Assembly (NCBI GenBank): GCA_017640725.1
Contig: JAEPQB010000001.1
Span: forward strand, 1,612,001-1,676,000
Length of the DNA stretch: 64,000 bases
Direction of reading: 5' to 3'
Source: Kordiimonadaceae bacterium
GTDB lineage: Bacteria; Pseudomonadota; Alphaproteobacteria; Sphingomonadales; Kordiimonadaceae
Shown here: positions 18,693 to 28,416 of the stretch, in pieces
Position numbering within the stretch: the first letter of the stretch is position 1
How the letters are laid out: each line of letters starts with the position of its first letter
Notes under the pieces: generated by a model
What the model was told of the DNA's origin: nothing
The model's database searches: none
Seen by the model: only the letters and a program-made list of their open reading frames with translations
Translations under genes and position numbers: made by a program

Positions 18693-19976
18693 TTACTTCG
18701 GTTCCGGATAATACTCCTTTGGCAAAACCCAGAAGCTTGGCCCTGCGCTTTCCAGCGGCCGGAGGGGCGACCCGGCTGGTGCTTCATAGCGGATCAAAGC
18801 CGCAATATCTGACAAGGCTCTCGGGTTTTTTCGGTAATAACTGTGGCCTATGAAGCTGCTCAGATCGGCCACCCGAACAAACGCGACACCCTCAACCAGC
18901 GCCAGCATTTGCTGCTCTTTTTCCGAAACATCTTCAGCCCTCAATTTGCCGAAACGTTGTGCAGAAGCAAGAAAGCTGGAGAGGCTGAGCGCGACGTCAT
19001 CTTCATTAGTGTAAACGGTGATTTGGTGATGTGCTTCTTCCAGTTGCTCTGCCACCAGCCTTTGCTGAACCACCCCGTAGTCCATGTCCGGAGCGGCAAG
19101 AATAAGGTTGTGAATTTTAAGAGCTGACTTCAGGTCTTTTCCAGCAGCCCGCGCCTCTATCACCAGCTCGCGAATTGCCGTTGATATCAACACTGTGCCG
19201 CGGCTGTGCGCAATAATGTTTATGCGCTTCAACTCTGGCATACCCATCAGCAGGCGGAGTGCTTGTTTGAGATGAAAAATACTAAACTCGCCGGATTCGC
19301 TATCTGCAAAATATCCCGTGAGTCCGCCGTGAGCGGCAGGCCAAGTGTAACTAATGGGCAGTCCGCGCCGTCCCGCAAAGTGCCAGATGTCCAGTAAGTT
19401 CAAGATCGAGTCCCGGAAATTCGTGTTGTACCCATGAACGTAAAGAAGCACTTCATCTGTCTTTTTTGAAAACAGTTCCTGCCGAAATATTGATTGGGTG
19501 GCGCTGGCACTCTCCTCAAACTGTACCAGTACTTTGGGATCAACAACGGTTGCCCCGTTTATCCTGGCAAGACCAAAGGGCGTTGGTGGAAATTCTGCTT
19601 CTATGCCAACACTTGTTATGCGCAGGGGCACTTTATTTGGTCTTCGCGCGCTTGAACTTATGGAAACAAGGTGTGGCCAGCCCTTCAGGCGATCAAAAAC
19701 CGTTTCCGCTTTGCCAAAAACCATGACGTTCGACCGCTTGGGGCCGAACGTTTTTTCGGGTTTCTCAGTTTGATTGCGGCTGCGGTCTGTAAAGAAATAA
19801 ATGGCTGGAGTGGCTGTTTTGTCTGCCTCAGCAATGTCGGAGGTTTCATATCCAGTTTCACGCTCCGAATAGATCGAGGGCGTTTTAACTAGATAGTGAG
19901 GTGATGTGCAGGCGCTGACTGCAACCAACGCTGCAAGTGTCATCAGATTTCTGACCAATTTGTTGGCCGCTTCCAT
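18693..19976 (-). CDS. DUF900-type alpha/beta hydrolase lipoprotein
   Basis: 427 residues. Signal peptide with lipobox VSAC (Cys23), so it is a lipid-anchored envelope protein. The core has YVHGYNTNF (oxyanion region) and the nucleophile elbow AHSRG with Ser258, both characteristic of DUF900 esterase-like proteins, followed by an APDMD motif containing the likely catalytic Asp. The substrate is unknown; an esterase or thioesterase function is inferred from the fold only. It is preceded by a plausible promoter, and a hairpin follows the stop. It lies just outside the proposed island end, so it is probably part of the resident chromosome. Confidence 0.85.
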   Translation of the reverse strand: MEAANKLVRNLMTLAALVAVSACTSPHYLVKTPSIYSERETGYETSDIAEADKTATPAIYFFTDRSRNQTEKPEKTFGPKRSNVMVFGKAETVFDRLKGWPHLVSISSSARRPNKVPLRITSVGIEAEFPPTPFGLARINGATVVDPKVLVQFEESASATQSIFRQELFSKKTDEVLLYVHGYNTNFRDSILNLLDIWHFAGRRGLPISYTWPAAHGGLTGYFADSESGEFSIFHLKQALRLLMGMPELKRINIIAHSRGTVLISTAIRELVIEARAAGKDLKSALKIHNLILAAPDMDYGVVQQRLVAEQLEEAHHQITVYTNEDDVALSLSSFLASAQRFGKLRAEDVSEKEQQMLALVEGVAFVRVADLSSFIGHSYYRKNPRALSDIAALIRYEAPAGSPLRPLESAGPSFWVLPKEYYPEPK

Positions 19977-20004
19977 CTGCCAAACTCCGCCCTTTCGAAC
20001 TTTG

Positions 20005-20032
20005 ATCGTATTGGAGGGAAGCTTTATGACAA
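20005..20032 (-). promoter_or_regulatory. Possible sigma-70-type promoter of the DUF900 gene
   Basis: On the minus strand TTGTCA (20032-20027) and TACGAT (20010-20005) are spaced by 16 bases and point at the ATG at 19976. Five of six and four of six bases match the consensus. Confidence 0.35.
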
Positions 20033-20093
20033 CTTAGTATTTCTGCGACATGGCCTGCGCATTTTTGGCGATGCGAACTGGAAACCAGCAGAG

Positions 20094-20993
20094 TTAGTAG
20101 TCAGCATTTCTGACGAAGTTTAAGAACTCGGCAGCGTCGGGATGCCGGGCTCTTTCCTCCCTATAGGCGAGGTAAAAAGGAACACGCCATTTCTTCTCCG
20201 GCACGTGAATTTCTTCGAGGTTCGCGGCATTCGCTGCAAGGCTTCTGGGCATAAACCCGGCAGCTAATCCGTCCACAATCATCTGATGCAAGGTATAAAC
20301 ACAACTTGACTGATAGATGATGTTGGCGTCAGGAACCGTTGATTTGGTCCACCCTTCAAATCCGGTATTGTTGGCTCCATAGCGCAGCACAAAGGGCAGG
20401 TTTGTTGGAAAATCAGTTTCACCAACTATTCTGTGTTTTGCTTTCAGCGCCCGGTCCGCATAAAGCCCAAACTCCAGCGGTTTCATGGCTTCAGTTTTGT
20501 ACATTTCAGTTTTTGCAGGAAGGCCGGGACGGATCGCGATATCTGCTTCGCCGTACTCAAGCTGGAGAAAATCATCCGTTCCGATAAAACTCAATTTGAT
20601 CTCTGGATGCTGGAAACAAAATCGGCGAATGGTCGGCAAAAGGGTCGGAGAAAACGGGCTAACACTTGTTATCGTCAGGGAAGTTCGTGTCGGACTTTGT
20701 GGTTTGGACAGCTTATTTTCTAGACCAATAAATTCCCGCTCGGCGGTTTCCACGACGCGCAATAACTCTTCGCCTTCAAGCGTGGGTGTGTAGCCATATT
20801 GTTCCCTGACAAACAGGCGGACACCCAACCGTTCCTCGAGAGAATCTATTTGTCGGATTACTGTTGAACGATGCACGTTAAGTGCTTTTGCTGCCAAGGA
20901 AACTTTGCCCAAGCTCGCAACTTTGTAAGCCGTTTTTAACTCATCCCAATTCTTCAAATCTACCCTCGCATTTTTGCGCAGTTGGTGTCGCAA
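20094..20993 (-). CDS. LysR-family transcriptional regulator
   Basis: 299 residues from a TTG; the exact start is uncertain because no ATG lies near the HTH. A winged helix-turn-helix is visible at about 20-75 (SLAAKALNVHRSTVIRQIDSLEERLG), followed by a LysR effector-binding domain. It is transcribed away from the TolC-RND efflux genes with under 100 bases between start codons, the usual arrangement for a regulator of its divergent neighbour. Control of the efflux operon and of itself is therefore likely; the inducer is unknown. Confidence 0.9.
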   Translation of the reverse strand: MRHQLRKNARVDLKNWDELKTAYKVASLGKVSLAAKALNVHRSTVIRQIDSLEERLGVRLFVREQYGYTPTLEGEELLRVVETAEREFIGLENKLSKPQSPTRTSLTITSVSPFSPTLLPTIRRFCFQHPEIKLSFIGTDDFLQLEYGEADIAIRPGLPAKTEMYKTEAMKPLEFGLYADRALKAKHRIVGETDFPTNLPFVLRYGANNTGFEGWTKSTVPDANIIYQSSCVYTLHQMIVDGLAAGFMPRSLAANAANLEEIHVPEKKWRVPFYLAYREERARHPDAAEFLNFVRNADY

Positions 20994-21085
20994 ATAAACA
21001 CATTTACCGCCCTATTCAACGTTCATATCATCTCAAAAATCACAAAAATCAACCTTCGTTTTTGTCAACTGGGGAGCATGACAAG

Positions 21086-23473
21086 ATGGTTATTTTTTCT
21101 AGGACTGACAGTTTCGCCAGGTCTTTTTTAGCCGTGGTTTCTGTTCTGGTTGCATTCCAGTTGGCAAGCGTTCGCGCTCAAGAAACTGTCGCTGTCCGCC
21201 AGGTCGTAATTGTGGAGCCACAGACCCAACAAGATTTACTTACGACCGAAATTGTCAATGAGATTCAATCATTATTGCGCGAGGTTGGTGGCGTTGATGT
21301 GAGGTCGGTCAAGGTGCCGGCCGACGCCACAAGTTTGTCGATAGAAACGTTTATCGAAAGTCTCTATCAAAGCCCCCAGCTCGATATGGTTGTTGTTGCT
21401 GATGTTGGCCTCAATCGGTTTTTCATCAGTCGACAAGAGTATCCAGTGCCAACGATACTTTCTTTCGTCTTTGATGCGGCGTTTAACGGGATCCCGTCCA
21501 GCGATGGGACGAGCGGAAAACAAAACCTGACCTACATAGCCCCCACTCTTGACCTGCGAACAGAGTTCGAAGCTTTCCGGTCGGTGTCCAAAATTACGTC
21601 AGCCGTACTTGCGTCCAACAGCAGGGTCATTCGAAGGCTCCCGGACGCCACAAAAAACCAGGCAGTTGCGGCGGCTAAAACTAATGGTTTCGGCCTGAAT
21701 ATTCTCCCCTTTGACAATGACGTCACTGCCTTTGCTGACAGTTTGCCAGCTGGAACGGACGCAGTCTTCATCGGCGTATTGCCTGACTCTGCAGCCCAGA
21801 ATGTGCGGTCGCTGTTTGCCACGCTCACACAAAAGGGAATTTCGACTTTTGTTATCGGGAACGAGAGCTATGTCGCCATGGGGGCTCTGGCTTCCAACTC
21901 GCCTGCAGCGGACACAAAAAGAATTGCCCGGCGCACGGCCATCCATGTTGCTGAAATGCTGGCGGGCGCTCCAGCAGACCGTTTGCCAGTTGCCATCGAC
22001 ATGACCAGTCAGTTGACCATCAATATGGCCACCGCTCGGGCTTTGAAGGTTGGCCCTAGTTTCGATGTCTTAAGTTCGGCAAAACTTCTGAACAACATAG
22101 AAGAAAGTTCGGGAACCGTTTATTCGCTGACCCAGGTGGCACGAGAAGCGGTTCGAGCCAATCTCTCGCTCATGACCCAACGTTTCCGGGCACAGGAAGC
22201 AAACGCCCGGATCAAGGAAGCAAGGTCTTCTCTGCTGCCTCAGCTGTCGACTGACCTTTCTTTTCTGCAGCGGCGGAACACAAACACTGTCAGGTCAGGG
22301 CTCGCGGCAAGGCAATCTACCGACGGTTCATTATCGCTGACGCAATCGATTTTTAACGAGGCATTTTGGGCCGGTTACGCCATCGAGAAGTATAACGCGC
22401 TCTCCGAGCGTGAGCTTTTGAGAGAGGTTGAGCTCGATATCATTCAAGCGGCGGTAGAAACTTATCTGTCAGTTCTGCGTGAAAAAACATCGCTTGAGCA
22501 GGCAGTCTATAATCTTGAAATCACGCGAGAAAACTTACGGCTGGCGCGTAATAGGGTGGATGTCGGGACCGAGGATGCTTCCGATCTGTTCCGCTGGCAA
22601 AGCGAACTGGCAACAGCAAAACAGCAGGTGCTGTCCGCCAAAGCTGGCTACGAGCAGCTGCGCCAACAGTTAAACCAAATCCTGAACAAGCCAATCAATG
22701 AACCGTTCGGCGTTACCATCGAGCGGTTGGACAACCCAAACCTGCTCGTCAGCGATAACCGTGTGATTGATCTCATCAACAACGCCTATGACTTTCAGGT
22801 ATTGACCGATTATTTCGTCGAAGTGGGGCTTGCAAGATCACCCGAGATCAACCAAGCGCAGGTCGCGATTGATGCTTCCAACCGGCAGCTTTTAAGCGAC
22901 AAGCGACAGTTCTGGATGCCTGATGTGTCGCTCGTTGGGAGCTACAATAATAATTTTGATGAAGATCGAAGTCTCGGATTTGGCGGTGTCGCCGCGCAAG
23001 ACGATTGGTCGATTACCTTACAGGCGTCCATTCCCCTTTTTGAGGGCGGCGCACGTTATTCTCGGGTAAGCCAAAGCAAATTTGCGGTTAGGCAATCAGA
23101 GGCTGCACTGCAAGATACCAGAAATCAGATTGAACAAAATATCCGCAATGCTGTGGAGGCCATGAATGCCTCCTACAACTCTATCCCGCTTGCAAAAGAA
23201 GCCGAGGTGGCAGCAGTGCGCAACTATTCCCTGGTTGCGGCATCTTATGCGCAAGGGAAGAGGGATATCATCAATGTTCTGGATGCCCAGGACGCATTGA
23301 TTTCAGCGCGAGAGCAGTCGTTAAACGCCGTATTCAGTTTTCTCACCGACCTGATGACCACCCAGCGAGCCATCGGCGGCTTCGATTTCTTTCTTGATGA
23401 CAGCGCCAAGCTTGAATTTTCAAACGAACTCATCCGGCGCGTCCGCGTCCGTCAATCCAATGCTGAAAGGTAA
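21086..23473 (+). CDS. TolC-family outer-membrane efflux protein with N-terminal substrate-binding-like domain
   Basis: About 795 residues from ATG 21086 (GGGGAG 9 bases upstream). The longest open frame begins at 20882 but would run into the LysR gene and hide the signal peptide (FLAVVSVLVAFQLASVRAQE). Typical TolC proteins have 420-500 residues. Here about 320 residues precede the TolC part and resemble the periplasmic ABC_sub_bind fold: alternating VVIVEP..., DMVVVADVG, AVLASNSRVIR, AVFIGVLPDS and STFVIGNESYV strands. The TolC part begins at about residue 355 and has the two OEP repeats with long helices (ARSSLLPQLSTDLSF, GYEQLRQQLNQILN, SIPLFEGGARYSRV). First gene of the efflux operon. 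Confidence 0.85.
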   Translation: MVIFSRTDSFARSFLAVVSVLVAFQLASVRAQETVAVRQVVIVEPQTQQDLLTTEIVNEIQSLLREVGGVDVRSVKVPADATSLSIETFIESLYQSPQLDMVVVADVGLNRFFISRQEYPVPTILSFVFDAAFNGIPSSDGTSGKQNLTYIAPTLDLRTEFEAFRSVSKITSAVLASNSRVIRRLPDATKNQAVAAAKTNGFGLNILPFDNDVTAFADSLPAGTDAVFIGVLPDSAAQNVRSLFATLTQKGISTFVIGNESYVAMGALASNSPAADTKRIARRTAIHVAEMLAGAPADRLPVAIDMTSQLTINMATARALKVGPSFDVLSSAKLLNNIEESSGTVYSLTQVAREAVRANLSLMTQRFRAQEANARIKEARSSLLPQLSTDLSFLQRRNTNTVRSGLAARQSTDGSLSLTQSIFNEAFWAGYAIEKYNALSERELLREVELDIIQAAVETYLSVLREKTSLEQAVYNLEITRENLRLARNRVDVGTEDASDLFRWQSELATAKQQVLSAKAGYEQLRQQLNQILNKPINEPFGVTIERLDNPNLLVSDNRVIDLINNAYDFQVLTDYFVEVGLARSPEINQAQVAIDASNRQLLSDKRQFWMPDVSLVGSYNNNFDEDRSLGFGGVAAQDDWSITLQASIPLFEGGARYSRVSQSKFAVRQSEAALQDTRNQIEQNIRNAVEAMNASYNSIPLAKEAEVAAVRNYSLVAASYAQGKRDIINVLDAQDALISAREQSLNAVFSFLTDLMTTQRAIGGFDFFLDDSAKLEFSNELIRRVRVRQSNAER

Positions 23474-23477
23474 AGCG

Positions 23478-24599
23478 ATGAAAGACAAAGGCCGCACATT
23501 TCCGAGCAAGCGCTTGCTGTGTCTGTTACCAGCACTGCTGGTCGGATGCAGTGAACCGGAACAAACCTCCTCGGAAATTCCATTAAGGTCCGTCAAGGTG
23601 GCAGTTGTAGATGCATCAGATAACGTGACTGTTCGCACCTTCTCCGGCACCGTGAGTTCTACGCAGGAGACCAGTCTAAGCTTTAGAGTTTCAGGTACTG
23701 TAATTGAGAAGAATGTATCAGTTTCTGACCGTGTGGGGAGAGGCGATGTTCTGGCGCGATTGGACCCTGCACCCTTTGAATTGGAAGTTCAGCGTGCGAT
23801 CGCCAGTGTGGCTGAGGCCAGGTCGAATGCCAGAAACGCCTCTTCAAGTTATGACCGGACCAAACGTCTCTACGAGGCCGGCAATAGTTCGCGCGAAGAT
23901 CTTGATAATGCCAAAACCGCGGCAGACTCGGCGCTCGCGCAAACGGCTTCTGCTGCCAAAGCTTTGGAACTGGCCCAACTCGACCTGCAATACACTCGGT
24001 TAGTATCCGAAGGCAGCTGCGCGATAGCGCTGACAGATTTGCAGGTAGGGGAAAACGTCCAACAAGGGCAGCAGGTGCTTGTCGCCAATTGCGGCGATGG
24101 GTTGGAGGTTGACCTCGGTATTCCAGAACGGTTTATCTCTCAAATTGCGCGGGGCACAAATGTCAGTGTTAGTTTTCCCGCTCTGCCGGACGCCAGCTAT
24201 GTCGGTATGGTTGACGACGTGGGAATTTCTGCGACGTCAGACGGAACCACATTTCCCGTAACCATCGCGTTGCCCGAGGAAGCCAGCCAGCAAGTCAAAG
24301 CAGGCCTGTCAGCACAAGTGACGTTCAGCCTGCAGGCGAACAGTCAGGCTCGAAACGGCAGTGCAAGTTTCGTTATATCTCCGTTTGCTGTTGGAGAAGA
24401 TCAGTCTGGTCGATTTGTTTACGTGGTCGAAGCAGCCGATGATGGCACGGGCGTGGTTCGGCGAGTTGAAGTTACCATTGGTGACCTTCAGGACAGCGGG
24501 CTTGAAGTCCTAACGGGCTTGTCTCCTGGTCAGTTGGTAGTCACAGCGGGTGTTTCAGTCCTACGCGATGGCTTAGAAGTGAGCTTGCCAAATGACTGA
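23478..24599 (+). CDS. RND efflux periplasmic adaptor (membrane fusion) lipoprotein
   Basis: About 373 residues from ATG 23478, 4 bases after the TolC stop, with AAAGG upstream; longer frames reach into the TolC gene. Lipobox LVGC (Cys24) anchors it to the inner membrane. The domain order is that of HlyD/AcrA adaptors: barrel-sandwich hybrid (SFRVSGTV...V..GDVLARLDPAPF), helical hairpin (about 95-145), returning lipoyl half, beta-barrel and membrane-proximal domain (ending in the GL.PGQLVVTAGV motif). It bridges the RND pump and the TolC protein. It overlaps the next gene by 8 bases. Confidence 0.92.
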   Translation: MKDKGRTFPSKRLLCLLPALLVGCSEPEQTSSEIPLRSVKVAVVDASDNVTVRTFSGTVSSTQETSLSFRVSGTVIEKNVSVSDRVGRGDVLARLDPAPFELEVQRAIASVAEARSNARNASSSYDRTKRLYEAGNSSREDLDNAKTAADSALAQTASAAKALELAQLDLQYTRLVSEGSCAIALTDLQVGENVQQGQQVLVANCGDGLEVDLGIPERFISQIARGTNVSVSFPALPDASYVGMVDDVGISATSDGTTFPVTIALPEEASQQVKAGLSAQVTFSLQANSQARNGSASFVISPFAVGEDQSGRFVYVVEAADDGTGVVRRVEVTIGDLQDSGLEVLTGLSPGQLVVTAGVSVLRDGLEVSLPND

Positions 24600-27500
24600 T
24601 ACAGCAGCAGGCGCTGGTTCAATTCCAGAAGAAAATACGGGTGGCTTAACCGCCTTTGCAATGAACAACAGCGTTACCGTGGTTGTGATTGTTATCCTGC
24701 TCGCGCTCACGGGTATCTCAAGTTACTTCAGTTTACCCAAACAACAGGATCCAGGGTTTATAATCCGAAATGCAGTGGTAACCACGGTTTTCCCGGGTGC
24801 AAACCCGGGTCGGGTTGAAGAATTGGTTACCGACCCAATTGAGGAAGCACTGCAGGAAATCCCGGAACTTGACTATACCGAAAGCAAATCACGCAACGGC
24901 GTTTCCATCATCACAGTCACGTTCCAGGAAAAGTACAAAAACATGCGCCCATTGTTTGATCAGGTGCGCCGTAAAGTGGATGACCTCGTGGACGAAGGCG
25001 GGCTTCCGTCTGGTGCTTTTGAGCCCATGGTGAATGACGAGTATGGCGACGTTTTTGGTATCCTTTTTTCCCTTACTGGCGACGGGTTCACCCCGTACGA
25101 GTTGAAAGAAATTGCCGAAGACATTCGTAATGATCTGTTGGACCTAGACAATATAGCGAAGGTCGACATTCACGGTGTGCAGGATGAAGTCATTTACGTT
25201 GAATATTCTGCTGCACGATTGCAGGAACTAGGCCTAACGCCGTCGCAACTTCAAAGTGCGCTGTCTTCCGCCAACATCTTGCAATCCGGTGGAGACCTTA
25301 AGGTCGGCCAAGAGCGGATTTTGCTGGAGCCCACCGGCAACTACACAGCTTTGGAGGACTTGGGCAGAACCGTGATCCGGTTGCCATCTGGTGGGGTGGT
25401 TTACCTTGAGGATATTGCGGAAATTGAACGAACTTATGTTGATCCTCGGGAATCGATGACCCGCTACAATGGCGGCGATAATCTAGTGCTGGCTATTTCG
25501 CTCAAGGAAGGCGGCGATATTCTGGCGCTGGACAAAGAGCTGAAGGCATCGGTGCCAGTAATTGAAGCCAAACACCCCTACGGAATTGAGCTCACCCGCG
25601 TTTTCTCGCAGCCAACCCTGGTAGAAGACTCGGTCAATAGTTTCATGTCGAATCTGGTCCAGGCTGTAGCAATTGTCGCGATGGTGATGTTTGCTTTCCT
25701 TGGCTTTCGCACCGGTGTCATTGTTTCTGCTCTGATCCCAACCACCATTGTTGTGACATTTGTCTGCATGTCGGTATTCGACATTACCGTCAACCAGATT
25801 TCGTTGGCCGCTTTGATCATCGCTCTCGGTCTCTTGGTGGACAATGCCATCGTTATGGCGGAGGCCATCATGATCAGGCGCGAAAATGGTGAAGACAAAT
25901 TCACGGCCGCTATTATGGCAGGCAGGGAAATGAGCATTCCGCTGCTGATATCATCTCTTACGACCTGTTCCGCCTTTCTAGCTATCTTTCTGGCAGAATC
26001 TGCAACCGGTGAATATACCGCAGATATATTTAAAGTGGTTTCGATTGCCCTCATTTCGTCCTGGCTGATGGCAATGACATTTATTCCCATCCTGACCACA
26101 GTGATCATGAAAGTGAATCAAAAGCCGGCTGGTGAAACTACCAGCCCCTACAAGGGAGCCATGTACCGGCTGTACCGCTTAATTCTGTTTCCATCACTCC
26201 GCTTAAAACTCGCACCCTTGGTGATTGCTGTCGCCCTCTTTTTTGTTGCTATGTCAGCGCTACAGCTTGTGCCTCAGGTTTTCATTCCGGAGCGGCGCGA
26301 CCCCATCATTAATGCCAAGTTTGAAATGCCGAGAGGCACTGATATCGCGGTAACTGAGGCAATATTGCATGACATCGAAGCATACTTGCTGGACCGCTAC
26401 GGCGTGACGGGTCAGAATGAAGATGCAGAGGGCATAACTGATATTCTTGGTTTTATCGGGGTTGGCACACCCCGATATGTGCTGGCTATCAACCCAGATC
26501 AGGAAGACACGCACCGCGGTGCCATGATCATCCTGACCACCAGCGAACCCATTATCGCAGGCATCATCAAAGACGTAGAAGACTATGCAGGTGTTAACTA
26601 TCCCGACTTGGTAGTCAAAATGCGCAAGATGGAAAATGGTAAGCCTATCGATTACCCGGTCGAAGTCCGTGTGTCGGGCGACAATATCGATACCCTTTAT
26701 GCGATTACAGCCCCGCTAAAGGAAAAGCTTCTGTCCATGCAGGGCGTGCGTGACGTGAATGATGACTGGGGCCAACGCCGCAAAAAAATCATCATCGATG
26801 TCGATCAGGACAGGGCGCGGCGGGCCGGTGTCACGAACTCCGACGTGGCAACCTCGCTCAGCACCGGATTGTCGGGTTTGCAGCTGACCGAGTTCAGGGA
26901 CGGCAATGACGTGATCCCTGTTGAACTGCGTTCCATATCTGCAGACAGGGAAAACCTGTCGCGTCTTGACGGGTTGACTGTTTATGCGCAGGGCAATGAC
27001 GCTTCAGTGCCACTCAGTCAAGTTGCCGACGTATCGCTCGCATGGGACAATGCCATCATCATGCGCCGCGACCGGACGCGTACCTTGACCGTCAGGACCC
27101 AGCATTACCCAGGTGTGACCGCAACCGAAGTGTTGGATCAGTTACTGCCCTTTCTTGATGGGCAAACCCGGTCCTGGCCTGCGGGATACACCTATGAACT
27201 GGGCGGCGAGTTTGAAACATCGGGTGATGCAGGTGCTTCTGTAGCCGAGAAACTGCCCATATCCGGTATGCTGATTTTCTTGTTGCTGGTGGCACAGTTC
27301 AATTCGACGCGCAAAACCATCATTATATTGATGACAATTCCGCTTGGATTGATCGGCGTCACATTCGGGTTGATTGTTGCCGACAGCATTTTTGGCTTCA
27401 TGACTATCTTGGGCGTCATCTCGCTCGCCGGCATCATCATCAACAATGCGATTGTTCTTATTGACCGGATCAATATTGAACGCGATGAAAATGGTCGGTC

Positions 27501-27747
27501 TGCCGCTGATGCAGTGATTGAAGCCTGCCAACAACGCCTTCGACCCATCATGCTAACAACCTGCACCACCGTTGGCGGCATGCTGCCTTTGTGGATCAGC
27601 CGTGATCCCATGTTCGAAACGATGGCGGTTGCCATTATATTTGGGCTGTTGTTTGCAACGCTTCTGACGCTGGTTATTGTGCCCGTCCTGTATTCGATTT
27701 TCTTCGGCGTCAAATATGACCGCGCGTCTTTGGTTCGGGCAGGCTGA
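24592..27747 (+). CDS. RND-family efflux pump permease
   Basis: 1051 residues, standard for AcrB-type pumps with 12 transmembrane helices and two large periplasmic loops. First helix near 23-42; porter region PGANPGRVEELVTDPIEEAL; helix 4 motif GLLVDNAIV with Asp417 and Asn418; helix 10-11 region GVISLAGIIINNAIVLID. AcrB has Asp-Asp at the first site and Lys in helix 10; here the second Asp is Asn and no Lys is seen, as in several other RND subfamilies. It is the proton-driven pump of a TolC-adaptor-RND system. The substrate cannot be read from sequence. Confidence 0.93.
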   Translation: MTDTAAGAGSIPEENTGGLTAFAMNNSVTVVVIVILLALTGISSYFSLPKQQDPGFIIRNAVVTTVFPGANPGRVEELVTDPIEEALQEIPELDYTESKSRNGVSIITVTFQEKYKNMRPLFDQVRRKVDDLVDEGGLPSGAFEPMVNDEYGDVFGILFSLTGDGFTPYELKEIAEDIRNDLLDLDNIAKVDIHGVQDEVIYVEYSAARLQELGLTPSQLQSALSSANILQSGGDLKVGQERILLEPTGNYTALEDLGRTVIRLPSGGVVYLEDIAEIERTYVDPRESMTRYNGGDNLVLAISLKEGGDILALDKELKASVPVIEAKHPYGIELTRVFSQPTLVEDSVNSFMSNLVQAVAIVAMVMFAFLGFRTGVIVSALIPTTIVVTFVCMSVFDITVNQISLAALIIALGLLVDNAIVMAEAIMIRRENGEDKFTAAIMAGREMSIPLLISSLTTCSAFLAIFLAESATGEYTADIFKVVSIALISSWLMAMTFIPILTTVIMKVNQKPAGETTSPYKGAMYRLYRLILFPSLRLKLAPLVIAVALFFVAMSALQLVPQVFIPERRDPIINAKFEMPRGTDIAVTEAILHDIEAYLLDRYGVTGQNEDAEGITDILGFIGVGTPRYVLAINPDQEDTHRGAMIILTTSEPIIAGIIKDVEDYAGVNYPDLVVKMRKMENGKPIDYPVEVRVSGDNIDTLYAITAPLKEKLLSMQGVRDVNDDWGQRRKKIIIDVDQDRARRAGVTNSDVATSLSTGLSGLQLTEFRDGNDVIPVELRSISADRENLSRLDGLTVYAQGNDASVPLSQVADVSLAWDNAIIMRRDRTRTLTVRTQHYPGVTATEVLDQLLPFLDGQTRSWPAGYTYELGGEFETSGDAGASVAEKLPISGMLIFLLLVAQFNSTRKTIIILMTIPLGLIGVTFGLIVADSIFGFMTILGVISLAGIIINNAIVLIDRINIERDENGRSAADAVIEACQQRLRPIMLTTCTTVGGMLPLWISRDPMFETMAVAIIFGLLFATLLTLVIVPVLYSIFFGVKYDRASLVRAG

Positions 27748-27748
27748 C

Positions 27749-28414
27749 ATGCCACCGGGGTTAGCGCGAGCGATCAACGACTATGGCTACTGGGCTTTGT
27801 TGATCAGTTTGTTGCTTACGTTTGTTGCATCGCCTTTTCTTGGCCCAGAAGTGCGGCTCTATAACGCCTTTGTTGTTACGTCTATGGTACTAGCGCTGCT
27901 CGTGGCGTCCAACACCTGGCTCAGGCTTGTTGCTTGCACCTGTGTTGGCCTGCCGTTTCTGGTTGCCAGCATTGCCCACTCGTCAGATGCCGGTGGAATT
28001 TGGTATGCCGCTTTCTTGGTTCTTGGAACATGCTTTTTTTCCTTGGTTGTTGGAATACTGCTCAAGAACATCTTTACGGGTACACGCGGCACAACCAACG
28101 ATTTGCTGGCCGCAGCCTCGGTATATCTTTGCCTCGCTGTCATTTGGGCCATGCTCTTTGGTCTTGTTGGTATGTTTGAACCCAACCAGGCGCCCATCAG
28201 GATCGGGGTCGCGTCAACTTTGGACTTTGACGACCTGATCTATTTCAGCATCGTCACCCTCACGACACTCGGCTACGGGGACTTGGCTCCCATCACACCT
28301 GTTGCGAAGTCTCTAGCCGCCGTCGAAGCCCTGGTGGGTCAAATTTATCTGACCGTTCTTGTCGCGCGGCTGGTCGGCATGAATATCGAACATAGTCAAC
28401 CAGCGAAGGATTGA
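27749..28414 (+). CDS. Potassium-channel-like membrane protein with TLGYGD filter
   Basis: About 221 residues from ATG 27749, directly after the RND stop; longer frames overlap that gene. About six hydrophobic segments, with a pore loop near the C-terminus carrying T173-L-G-Y-G-D178, close to the K+ channel filter TVGYGD, and a final helix. No cytoplasmic RCK domain. Assigned to the Ion_trans_2 type. Its position inside an efflux operon suggests co-expression, but a functional link to the pump is unknown. Confidence 0.8.
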   Translation: MPPGLARAINDYGYWALLISLLLTFVASPFLGPEVRLYNAFVVTSMVLALLVASNTWLRLVACTCVGLPFLVASIAHSSDAGGIWYAAFLVLGTCFFSLVVGILLKNIFTGTRGTTNDLLAAASVYLCLAVIWAMLFGLVGMFEPNQAPIRIGVASTLDFDDLIYFSIVTLTTLGYGDLAPITPVAKSLAAVEALVGQIYLTVLVARLVGMNIEHSQPAKD

Positions 28415-28416
28415 TC

